Source: Apostichopus japonicus (taxonomy: Eukaryota > Echinodermata > Holothuroidea > Aspidochirotida > Stichopodidae). From it: a stretch of DNA of 64,000 nucleotides. The translations under genes were made by a program, and so were the position numbers. The notes beneath the pieces are model-generated. The model was not told where the DNA came from and ran no database searches. It was given only the letters and a program-made list of their open reading frames with translations. Where the stretch lies: contig NC_092571.1 in NCBI RefSeq assembly GCF_037975245.1, forward strand, positions 3,487,001 to 3,551,000, read 5' to 3'. This document shows positions 1 to 12,500 of the stretch, piece after piece (position 1 is the stretch's first letter; the number at the start of each line of letters is the position of its first letter).

Positions 1-355
1 TATACATGACAAATACATGCCAAGTACTTTCACCAGAACTGTGTGACAAAAGGTCAAGAGAACTCAATGAATAAACTAGCTCACGATACTGTATAACACT
101 CATAGTGCCCAGATTACCAAACAGCAATGTTTCCCTCTGCTGATGGAAAAAAAGTTGCATCGTACATCCAAGCAGTCATAAATGTTTTTGAGCAATTAAT
201 TACGAAGTTTCGTTAAACATCTCCAGAATGGGCAAAATGAATAGGGATTAGGGTGGAAGAGGGGGGGGGGGGGATGGGGAGGAAGGGATTGAGGCATGAC
301 AGGAGGATGTCTAGGAAAGAGAACTGTTCATATTTTTCTTGTTTCTCAATTCCAG
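1..355. other. Intron or upstream sequence left of the first visible DCAF17 exon
   Basis: No coding signal. It holds a G-run at about 260-274 and ends in the T-rich acceptor of the start-codon exon, so it is probably the 3' part of a 5'-UTR intron. Confidence 0.5.
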
Positions 356-515
356 GTGATGAATTGGCTTTACAGTGTAAACGGAGAATTTTGTGATGTC
401 TTGCTTGGTTACCAGTGAGACTAACATTTTGAAAGACCTACGAAACCTGCAAGTGTCACCATGGGGAAACATACTGAGAAAGAAACAGCAGATTATGAAG
501 AAAATGATATGCCAG
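356..515 (+). CDS. DCAF17: DCAF17 exon with start codon
   Basis: The acceptor TTCCAG ends at 355 after a T-rich tract, and the donor GTAAAA begins at 516. Coding is 396-515, exactly 40 codons, ending in ...MICQ at phase 0. It joins ESSKFK of the next exon, as in human ...CQESTKFK. The 40 bases before the ATG are 5' UTR. Confidence 0.88.
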
Positions 516-3500
516 GTAAAAAAATTACTCTTTAAAGAGACAAAAAGAGTAAAGGTTTTTTACTAGAATGTCTGGACATGAATAAAGAACTGTGAATGTA
601 CTGTATCAAAAGTGAGTATTTGTGTATATGAAGTATGAGTATATGAAGTTTGAGAGTTTTAACATAAATTTGTTTCTCATAAACTGATGAAAATAGTATT
701 ATATTGTGTACAAAAACCACTATGTTTCACTCGCATATTTTGTGTTACAATTTATCCATTTTGCATATTTGTGTGTGGACTTTGTTTTAGCGATAACAGA
801 TAAATTATCCCCTGCCATCATGTGTCTCGGCAACTACCTTTTGGGGACCATGAGCTACGACTCATAAATTGAGGGATATGACAAGGGGTTATCATTCTAA
901 AGGTATACTTGGACTTCTCTCCAACCAATATCATGTCTTTAATAGTCCTATGTGATACTGTACCTGGGAATGATTTGGAGTTTTTTTTAACTTGATAACC
1001 ATGTCTTTGTTGATCTATGCTATGACAGACTGGTAATTAAACTTAACTGTGTACTATTTCTATATATTCGTTTCATAAAGAATTTCAATTTCAATAGCAT
1101 ATACAGTATATACAGGTAAACAATTTGTCTATTTTTTTTATTTTTTATTAATTTATTAATTTTTTTTTTTTTTAAACTATATTCTTCACTTTTTAGATCT
1201 CTTACACGTCTTACGTTTTTTGGCATACCTTAACATTCTTGTTAAATTTTTATATTCTTACATATTTTTCAGATATCTTCAGATATTTTATAAAATTCTC
1301 TCTCATATTTATTACGGTTGAACGTTTTGATTTTCGATGTGTAATATTTTTATACATTGGTTGAATAAATTATTTGAATTTTTTATTTAAATTTAATATT
1401 TTTAGTTTGGGCAAATAGATCAAAAGTGGTGGTTTGTCAGCAAATTTTCACTAGAGCTCCAATATCTACAGCATATATCATTAATCATGAACGTACAAAC
1501 CTTATGGTAATGTGTTATTTGATTCAAGTGAGGATGTGGGGATGGGTTATGTTTTTTTTTGGAGTGGATTGGGGAATGGGAGAGTGGCAGTGAGGTTCAT
1601 GCATCCCTTTCCTGCACGCCCCTGATCAACATCACCACTACCCAATAAATCAATAACTTTACTCCTTTTATTGCCAGGAATCATCCAAGTTCAAACCAAT
1701 TTGGGAGGAGAAATCACCAAAAGCTATCTTTTATGAGAGGTAAAATATCTTCAAAGATATGTAAACAGTATGTGCAGATGATGCACCTTAGAAACCTAAC
1801 ACACATGACAGGACCAACTGCTAGATCAATGGATAGCTCCATTGTCCCGGTTAACAGTGTAAATAAAAAGTGTATAAATAAATGTCTAAATTTCATTTTG
1901 TTTTACAAATGAATTCCTCAATAAAAGGCAAGAAAACTCTTTGTTTTTTGTAAGCTATTTCTGTTGTGTTTCGAGACTGTAATTCCTTCTTCATTTATTT
2001 TTCTTACAGTGATAGAATCTATACCAATGATTACAGAAAATGCTATTACAGGTTTGTGTTTTTCGATGTTTCTATGTTCATCCCGCGAAAGTGTCCATTA
2101 GCTATAGGTTGCATCCAAAAACCTGTGGTTTGTACTGAACAGCAGGTTTTTTCCAGTCGGTTAGCTGAGTGATCAGTCCCATCTTTTCGCACCTTAGTTC
2201 AGCTGCCTATTCGTCTGTTATGCAACTCATCACACAGCTAGTAGCCAAATCACTATCAGATCAAGGCAGACATGACAAGGTGTGAACAAATCAACTCTTC
2301 CAAACTCACCAATCTCAGTCTGTTTGCAGGAGAGATAAAGTTTCAGTAAGTTGAGGTCAAGAGAGCTGAAAATGCAACCTATGGTTAATGGACTAACTTG
2401 TCATGTTATGTTTACTACGCAGCTTTCATAAATCATTTCTCCTCCTGTTTATATGTCTCTTATTGGTAATTAGAGTATTAACACATTAATTTCTCATCAT
2501 TTTAACAATTTCCAAATGTAACCCACTATATGTGAAATTCAGGAATTTCCGGATATTTTACCAACGGTACTCAGTGATTAACTTCCATTCTGAAAATTTA
2601 GAGACAAAATTTTAGTTCTTTGTTAAAGACATAAATTTCCATTAAACCTTAGTGTCAGTCTGTCAGGGATGCAGGCTTCCAAGATTATCTTGTGCATTAA
2701 TATTATTATGCATGTGGGGGCCGGGGGGGGGGGGGGTTGGGTAGTGGGGTGGAAATGCATGACACATGTTCTATCAATTGCAAATTAGTGATACAAAATA
2801 AGGATTTTGGCAGAGGGGTGGTCATTAATTTCATTTCTGGGAATATTGCAGGAAAGATGTGGCAGTACTAAGACTATTTAAATCTTCTGTGGGACATTAT
2901 AAAAAGTATACTACTGCTAATTTGTTCAAAGGATGTGATTGAATCCCCAAGAGGCTTTTTAAATAACTGACTTTTTATTCCTTTAATATCTAACACAACT
3001 ATGAATTCTCTATGTTAATCTTCAAGTAGCATTTAAATTGATGTGGCCATTAATCTTCAAGAAGGTTCAGACAATACAAAGGTTTTAATTCACTGTACTT
3101 AGTAATGTTTTGCATTTGATGTGCAACTTGTTTGTATTTATATAGTACATGGTATTGTTTTTGTATATTGTATTGTATTTGCACTTGTACAGTACATTGT
3201 ATTTGTATTTATATAGTACACTGTGTTGTATTTGTATTTATATAGTACATAACATTGTATTTCAATTTATATAGTACATTGGACATCGTATTTGGATTTA
3301 TATAGTACATTTGTATTGCATATAGTACATTTGTATTGTATTTGTATTTATATAGTTCATTTGAGTTGTTCTTGTACTTATATAGTACATTGTATTGTAT
3401 TTGCTATTACATTGTATTTATATAGTACATTTGTAACTTTCTTGTATTTGTGTTGTACTTGTACTTATATAGTACACTGTATTGTATTTGCATTTATATA

Positions 3501-6500
3501 TTACATTGTATTTGTATTTATATAGTACTTTGTATTGTATTTGTATTTATATAGTACATTTGTATTGTTCTTGTATTTATAAAGTATATTTGTATTGTTC
3601 TTCTATAGCTTTGGTTGCTCTGGTACACCAGACCTGTTATACAAACTACCCAGCTGTCCAAAAAATGAAAAGATTGAAGATGCCTTGGTCTGCGAGTTCA
3701 ATACTGTAAGTATGAATCCTGCGGTCCCTGTTTCTCTGATTTATTCTTCATATGAGATTACTATAAACCTCCATATGGAAATATTTGCTAAAGGACTTGT
3801 ATTGAGGAATGAACACTGAAGGACACAGTCAAACTTGCCATTCATAGAAGAGTGTTAGTTGCTGAGAGTAACACAGCGACAGCACGAACCAGATAGGAAA
3901 GGCCCACAATTACAACTGAAATAACCAGCAGCAATCAAACACTTCTCAAACAGAGGCTTGAGACAAAAAAGGACACAAATAAGGGCTGGAAGTATTTTCG
4001 GCATCTTGGTTTAATCTTGCAGATGTATTGAGAATATCTTTAAGGTGAAGACAAGGAAACTGATCAAGCGTGAGCAGGATACGTTTATACTCTCTACTTA
4101 TCAAATTGTCATGATTCTGTGTGTGTAGGTGAGAGAGATTTAATGAGATGGTAAAGGAGGAAAATGAAACTCTGAAGTTGATGACAGTCTAAGACATCTT
4201 GTTCCTCTAAGTTGTGTTTTGGTATAATGAGAACAACATATCCATATTTCTAAAATCCAATATGTGAGCTTAGAAGAAATAATCTTTTTTACCCCAATGG
4301 TATGACACTTCACAGATTATGGAAGGCTGTATACATGTAACAAGTTGAACATGGGGGTGGGGGGGGTTGGGTAAGGGGTGGGGAGATGTTTTCACTCAGA
4401 ACAGACCATGGTAACCAAAAGAGGAATTAAAGAATATGATGACCTTGTTCGATCTCTTTAAGGGAACCCTGCAGAGAGAATAACAGATAGTTTGGTGGTA
4501 CTTGGTGTTGCAAATGTGGTGTTGGTGTTGCAACTCATGATGTTTGGGATTTTTTTTTTTTTCAGTGTAGAGGCCTCTTGTTGAGTAGACTGGTACTCAA
4601 TGAAATCTGAAGGTATTTTTGTATATAAAGAAATGAATCGTTCTTGTTATTTTAGTAGCCAAGCGGAACATTTTGTCAATATTAATTTCTTCCTTCCACA
4701 GGATAAAGTCTCATGTGTGACAGAAGATTACAGGTCACATCTGATAACCCTGTCACGTGACAACTACATTTCTCTGAGTGATCTCGACTCTGGAAGGCCG
4801 ATGAAAAAAGTCTTTCTTTCTAATAAATTTAAATTCAGGTAACTTTCTAACGATTAATACTTGCCCAGATAGGATCACTTTTTGGTGTGCAGCTCAATAT
4901 TATCTATATTCTAATGGTGGGTTGATCCAATTTGGGTTCGTGTTTGGAGGCAAATGCTGTTCTTAATCAGTCCAGAGATTCAAATTATGTACAACAGAAA
5001 GATTGTTTTATCATTAAAGGAATGAGGAAGTTTGGAATAATTAAAAAAATAAAATGAAATGAAATGAATCATTTGATTTGTAACTTGTTCTGTTGTTGAA
5101 AGGAAATGCATGTGATATATTTTATATGGGTGCATTAAAGCATATTATATGATGTCATAAACCAACAAGTTAGTTTGTTGGGGGGTGGTGAGGGGGAATG
5201 GCTCCAGTGTGGGTTGTCGCCAAAATGTGTGCACATGTGCTTGTTGGGCAGTTTGCTGAAGAATGAGTTCACATATAATGTTTAATATAATTCCAAAGTA
5301 ATCCTTATTTTGTCACACTATGGTCAAGGAATTACTGAAACTGTGTTTTGTTTTGGTGTCTGTTAAAATCAACGGCCAAACTCATGACTGCAAAATTATT
5401 GATTCCTTTTTTTTTTGGATCGTCTTCTTTGTGTGTGTGTTCAGGATACATTGTCTGAATGTTCTCTCTAAGGAAGATCTTTTTTCAAGTCAGTCAGTCA
5501 GTCAGTCAGTCAGTCAGTCAGTCAGTCAGTCAGTCAGTCAGTCAGTCAGTCAGTCAGTCAGTCAGTCAGTCAGTCAGTCAGTCAGTCAGTCAGTCAGTCA
5601 GTCAGTCAGTCAGTCAGTCAGTCAGTCAGTCAACTTTATTGAATCCCAGAAGGAAATTACATATCTGCGGTGAGCAATACAATGAATGATACAAAATACA
5701 AAGAACATTGATACAATGAATGATACAAAATACAAAAAAAAACATTGATAATATACAACAGTTAAATGCAGTCTAAGCAAAATATACACTTATTAGCTCC
5801 AACAGCGCAACTAAGTGGAACGGCCACCCCCCCCCCACCTCGTGAAGTTCTTGTTGTGAATACTAATGGCAGTGCCTATAAACAAAGAACGATGTCTATT
5901 TGTGTGTGACGTCATCGGACTCAATAATTTGTCAGTTGTACAGCATTCAGATGGAGATCAAGAGAGGTTTATTTTTGAAACGGTTCTTTCAGCTCATATT
6001 TATATATATATATCTACATGTGTATATATGCTTATTTTTTAAATACGTACATAAGGAGTTGTAAGCCTTTTCTCTTTTACCTTTTTGTAGACAACTTTCC
6101 TGGAACACTGCCGGGGAAAGTTTTTATGTGAAGGCAAACAACCAATCGCTCTTGGTAAGAAACATTGTTATTCCTTTATATTTTATTTACAGTCAGGGTA
6201 ACTGCAGTAGTTATCATAGCATAATCCACTATACTCTCCATAAAACTGCAGTTGGTGTTAAATTTGGTGGCAAACTGGTCGTACCGTCGGCGTTTGCAAT
6301 GATGGTAGGCGGACAAAGCAGCGAAATCAAAGTAGGGATAAGAAAAAAGGAACCAAATCTATGTTCTCTCTTGTTAAAGATATGATTAACCAGCTTAACC
6401 TGGTTAACAGATTAATTCCTTAATCGTAACCAACTAACCAATGAATTCTTTGGACAGTTGACTTGTTTTCCAGGCACGTAGCCAAGAGGAGGGGGGGGCG

Positions 6501-9500
6501 AAGGGGGCAGCCACCCCCCCTTGAGCATATTTTTTTGTATGTTTTTATGATATCGCTAGTAATTTCAAAGAGAAAATGCTAAGATGCAACTTACAAGGCC
6601 TGGGAAGTGCCATTTCAAGTCATCTGGGAGGCATTTTTAGCCAACCCCTCCCTTGGCAAATACCTCGCTACGTGCCTGTTGTTATCTGAAACATCATTCC
6701 CCCCACACCCCTGGGCCCCTTTTGAATATTTTTGTCTGTGGTTGCCAATAGTTGGAACCGAATTCTTTCACTTGTAAAGTATAGAAAAGTTCCCCGAAAA
6801 CAAATGCACCATATTTGGGCAGGAAGGATGAAAAATGTGGTAAGATGTTCAGAATGATTGGATCCTCACAATTTAATCACTCAGATATTTTTCTTTTGTT
6901 CTATTAGTTATTAATCAAACATTGTCATACAGAGCAAAATTGCCATTGTTTTGTGCCTTCTTCATCATTATTTGATTTACAATTTGGGAATGAAGAAGCT
7001 GATAATATGCTATATTATTTTCAAACTGCACCGCATTTGATATCGTTAGGGTATAAGAAAATTATTAAATTTCAATAACAATTCTGCTTTGGGGACAAAT
7101 GTAAAAGTGTTACTACTAACACAATGTATACAAGCACTCTAATAATCAGTTTCATCACATTTACAATTTCTCGTAATTTGCTTTTTAATGTTTCCAATTG
7201 CCATTTTTTTTGTGTTCATTTTGTATTTATTAATTCCACATTAAACAAAAATGAAAGCTATTTCAAGCATTAAAAGTCTTTCCAGGAATTGTGCTGTTGT
7301 GAAGGCAAATATTACCATCATTTTGTTATTTTCACAATCTTTTTTTCCATTCTCATTTTCTCTCTTTTTCAACAGAGCAATATTTCGGTACCAGTTGCTA
7401 CCTTCATTGTGTTCGAAGTCTTTCCATTGAGGTTACATTCCCATATCGCTCTAACAAAGCAGGTAATACTATTAATTAATATTAAATCTGATGGCTTTTT
7501 GGCAACCTTCAACTTCTTGCTCGAAAGTCATCAGTCTCATTGGTAAAAATTTTGGAAAGTACTTTCGTGGGAATTCAAGCCCTCACAAATTATTCTCAAA
7601 CATTGAAGGGTTTAAAATCAGAGACTCAGAGAAGGAAAATGGGTCAAGGGTGGCAGCAAATGATCTCATTTTATATGATTCAGTCTCCTTTTATTCACTC
7701 TTTAACATATTAAAGGGTGTGAAGACTCGTGCACAAAGAAATGTCTCATGCTGGTAATCTGACCTACAGTAGTTTCTAATGAGGTGTAACAGAAGTGTTA
7801 GACACCACCATCGATCCCAGAAAATACACACACAGCTTGCTACCCTCGGTAATTAGACACAGTCAGATACAGTCGATACATACATTTACAGTCAATACCC
7901 ACAGCACAGCGATGGACATCTCAGGTCTAGATTAAAGATAACAAGGTACCAAGTTTCATTACTGTCTGCATTTTGTAGCGACAAGAAGAAAACTTCACTT
8001 GCAAGCAATCATAAGTTAACTTTTTCAGAGCATGGCACACGGTTTGGGGCGAGTCTTCAATGCCTTTAAGGGGGTGGGGGGGTGGGGGTGATCAATGACC
8101 CTCGTTTCTGTTAAGATTGAAGACGATTGAAGAAGATTGAAGACATCATTCTCAGTCTTGTCAGTCTGTATGGAGAAACGAATAACAACATTTGAGCATT
8201 ATATTAATATTTTAAAAATCAACCTACTAGAAATCAAACATTAACCGCAAATTTAAGTTCAGTTAAAGATTTTCATCGGCAACAGTATTTGTTTGTGTTT
8301 TAATTATTCACTTTGCATTACAGGTCTTTAAGAAGTCGATATCTGATGCTTCCATCTTCCAGGGGCTTTTAATTTTGATGCATTCTGGGAATCTTGTCCG
8401 ACTATTTAGCTATGACAGACTTGTTGAGGAGGTAAGACCCCCCCCCCCTTCCATGTGAGACTCTTCAGTTATGACAGTCATGTTCAAGTTATTAGACTGA
8501 CTGAATGAATCTTGTCAGACTCGGTGAGGGCATCAAATTTCCTTAATTATAATAGCCAGAGTAACAAAGACTGTTCCACACTGATAGTTTAAACCCCATC
8601 TCAGTATCTTGTCCTACACTCAAGATAAGGTTGATTGGATGGAACCTATTTTGACAGGCTAAACTCTTGATTCTTCCCTGGAATGGATCACATTAGGTGG
8701 TCGGTGACTTCATAATGACAAAGGCTCTTCAAAAACTTGACTTTTTCTATAATAATAATAATAATAAGACTTATAATGCGCACACACCACTCAAAGAATG
8801 TTCATGGCGATATTGACAATTAGAAATGATACAAATAATACAAAACAATGGCAGAAGAAAAACTTAATGGTACAAGATTATATAAAAGCTTTTGTCATTA
8901 AGTGGGATTTTATGCTCTTCTTAAAGTTAGAGAGAGTAGATGTTTTTCTGATTTTTAAGGGAAGTTGGTTCCATAAGCATGGGGCAGAAACAATAAATGA
9001 CCTATCCCCCAAAGAATGTTTGGACTTAATTTCAGATAATAAAAATTGAGAGCTGGATCTTAGATTACGAGTTGCTGGTTTATCTTTGAAACCTGATAAA
9101 TTTGTATTTTTTTTTATTCAGAGGTGTAGCTTTTCTGTATTACCAATTTTCATTTAAAAAAATTACACAAATATTAATTTTTCTCTTTGAGTAAGTGAGT
9201 TGCATATTTCAAATTCCCCCAAAAAATATCAATTTAAAATTTAAACTTCAACTTAGATGCATATAATGACATAATTCACTTCAACCATTCCTGGTGCAAT
9301 GATGGGTGACTTAATTAATAGATGTTGTGTAAGGGTATCTGCTTCTTTTTCCTTTATTGGTTGACTATAGCACCATCAGATTGTATTAAAACCAAGCTTT
9401 ACATTAACTTTGCTCTGATTATTTACAGTACACAAACGTAGCTGTCTCTCTTGACAATTTTAGTGCAGATGGCATTCCTATTACTGTCGGGTTAAAAGGT

Positions 9501-12500
9501 GAGTATATGCACATATATAGTGGAATTGATTGTCCCTTTCCTTCCCTCCCCCCAAACCCACTTGACCCACCTCCCTCTCCATTCTACCCCTCTCCATCCT
9601 CATTCTGTTGCTCTCCCTTCCCATTCCTTCTGATAAGTATAAAGCAGGGGTGGGCAACCTTTTTGAATGAATGGGCCAGATATAAGGAGTGAAAAATTGA
9701 CTGGGCCGCACCTAAGCAACGACCTGCTGTTGATTTCAAACCTTTGATTCCGAGGACTTTCAAGCAATAGGTGTGTGTACTTAATCTGTATGCACAAAAC
9801 AATAATGTCAATACAGTACAGTTGATAATTAATGGGGATAATAGGCCTACCTGACAGCATCATAAGTGCCGATAAATTCTAAGCAGCTAGCTCGTATTTT
9901 GTGATGATGTAAAATAGATTGATTTTTTTCTTTTTCTTGAGACATCTCATGGGCCGCAACCAAATCACTGGCAGGCCACATGTGGCCCGCGGGCCGTAGG
10001 TTGCCCCCCATGGTAGAAACTGAGGTTCATATGCTTGGTACTGATAAAGGTGGTACATAACCAAAAACCTTCCCAAACACTCTTTGATTCTGCATTATGG
10101 GTCCTCATGCAAAATTGTTCAAAGGTAGACACAACAGTAAAGCATATTGTATTGCTGAGGTTGTAAGCTTTCCAATAAAGATAACAGCTGTTAATCTTAG
10201 GCCCTGGACATGGACAGTTTGCTGTTCATATGATGTAAATGAATGGTAGCAACATTAAAAACTTTTAAGTGCTGATGACTTCATAATATTGTTTTATATT
10301 TTTGGTCACTTTGTTGATGACAATGACTTAATCATAATTTGTCAGTTTAATCAATGCTTACCAGAGAATAATTTATTTATCCTTGTGTTAATTCACTGAA
10401 AATATTCCCTCATTTGGATTGACAGTTCAGAGATAACGTCAGAAAATCATTGTCAAAATCTAACAGTCTTTCCACTTCACAGATTTGCCACCGGTCCTGT
10501 TTGAGGTGAAATGTAACGAGCACAACTTGTGGTTAGGGGGAGTCCCCTTGCATTACCTGTACCAACCAAACCACCAAGATGTTTATAAAGTATGTCAACT
10601 GAAGACCAACCAAGTGGTGAGTGATAACTAAGGAATTATCTGTCCTCAGATACATATTTTTCCACTCATTATAATACTTTTGAATGTTTTCACTTTCACC
10701 CTCTTCACCCATTTTACGGCATGGTCACGTTTTGCCAGTTCTATGACATGTCACATATTTTGCTCATTTTATGACATAGTCACATTTTTTGCCCATTGTC
10801 AGTCACATAATGGTGGTCATTACATGACAGAGTCACATTGTCATATGAAGGTTCATGCCCCCTCCTCCCTTCATAAAGAAGTCGGGAAATTTGCCCTGGC
10901 CCCTCACCTTTGAAATCGTGTGCATGTCACTGGTAATAGAAATGTTGCAGTTGGGTCGAACTGGAGTAAAGGGGCTGTAACTCATTGTAAAAGTGATGTC
11001 TTACCTTGTCTTTTCAATGTCTAGCTTTATGTTGTTGTACAATAATTGATGTCATAGAGTAGATATTGGCTCACAAATATTCCAGACTGTTTGCAATATA
11101 TTGGTGTACAAACAAAGTGGAAATCCTCCATTCTTGATGTTACAGTAGTTTGTTTCATTCTTAAAGGGTGTGAAGACTCGCGCAAAAAGAAATGTCTAAT
11201 TCCGGTAATCTGACCTAGTTTCAAATGAGGTGTAACAGAAGTGTTAGACACCACCATCGATCCCAGAAAATACACACACACAGCTTGCTACCATCGGTCA
11301 TTAGACACTAGTGTACAGTCAGTACATACAGCTGCGGTCAATACCCACATCACAGTGTACAAACAATAGCGATGGACACCTCAGGTACAGCTAAAGATAA
11401 CAAGGTATCACATATCATTACTGTACTGTCTGCATTTTGCAGCGACACGAACAAAACGTCACTTGCAAGCAACGGAAAGTTAACTTGTTTTTCAGATGGT
11501 CGCACGCGGTTTGGGGCGAGTCTTCAATGACTTTAAAGTTACAAGTCCATTTTAATGCGGGGCATTGTTAGCCTTTCTTAGTTGAAAAGTGAATGTTGTA
11601 GAATCTAGATGAGTTTTATCTCTTCTCTTACAAGGTTGAGAAGGGCTCAATACCAGTCTCTCTGGATGCTTATGAGACGGATAATCTATTCTTCTTGAGC
11701 GATGACTCGAACAGACTTGTACATGTCACAGTCCACTATGCACAGTAAGTATCTCTGCACACATTGTGTACAGATATTATTTACTTCGCTCCTCGCTTAC
11801 CTGTCTCCTCACAACCTTAGCACCTCATTCTACCGTGTCTAGTATGCACACAACTTGTACAGATATTGTCCACTGTAGTAGGTTCGCATTGGAATATCAC
11901 TTGCAGTCCCAAGCATTCTTGCAATATGTTAAAAGGAAGATTATTGCAGTTGGAACATTTGCAAAATGAGGTCAAACAACAGCTGGCCACACAAATATTA
12001 ATAATATAATAATAATAGTCTTAAATTCTGTGTCAGACATTCAGGGAATTTATTGGTATTTGATTCACAGCCTGTCTGCCAAGGTGTATGTGAGAAATTC
12101 TTCTTCCAAACCAAACCCATTCGAAATGGCTACTGAGATATTTGCTATTGATTCCTATCATGGGACTCTGCAAGTAGACAATTTAGGGATTTGAAGAATT
12201 AAATTTGTTATAATCAGACAATATTTACACATGCAAGTGACAAGTTTTCTGTTGCGTATTTTTTGTTTCATATTATTATGTTTCTTATTCAGATTCAATA
12301 GTGCTTTTAATGTGTGCTGTTAATTAGTCTTATTACTCTTGTCCATTGTTACTACAAATCCACTTAAAGAGTACAAGGAGTAAGTTTGTACACCACAGAA
12401 ATAGCAAACTATATGCTACAAACAGTGAATACTTAATTATGTACCTTTTATATTGCCACCCCGTGACCCTGCCCGCACCCACTACCCCACCCACTACCCC

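Noticed and set aside
5320-5689. Open frames of 117 and 76 codons with a Ser-Gln-Ser-Val run
   Set aside because: They only read through the (CAGT)n microsatellite and a LINE tail inside a DCAF17 intron; no splice context.
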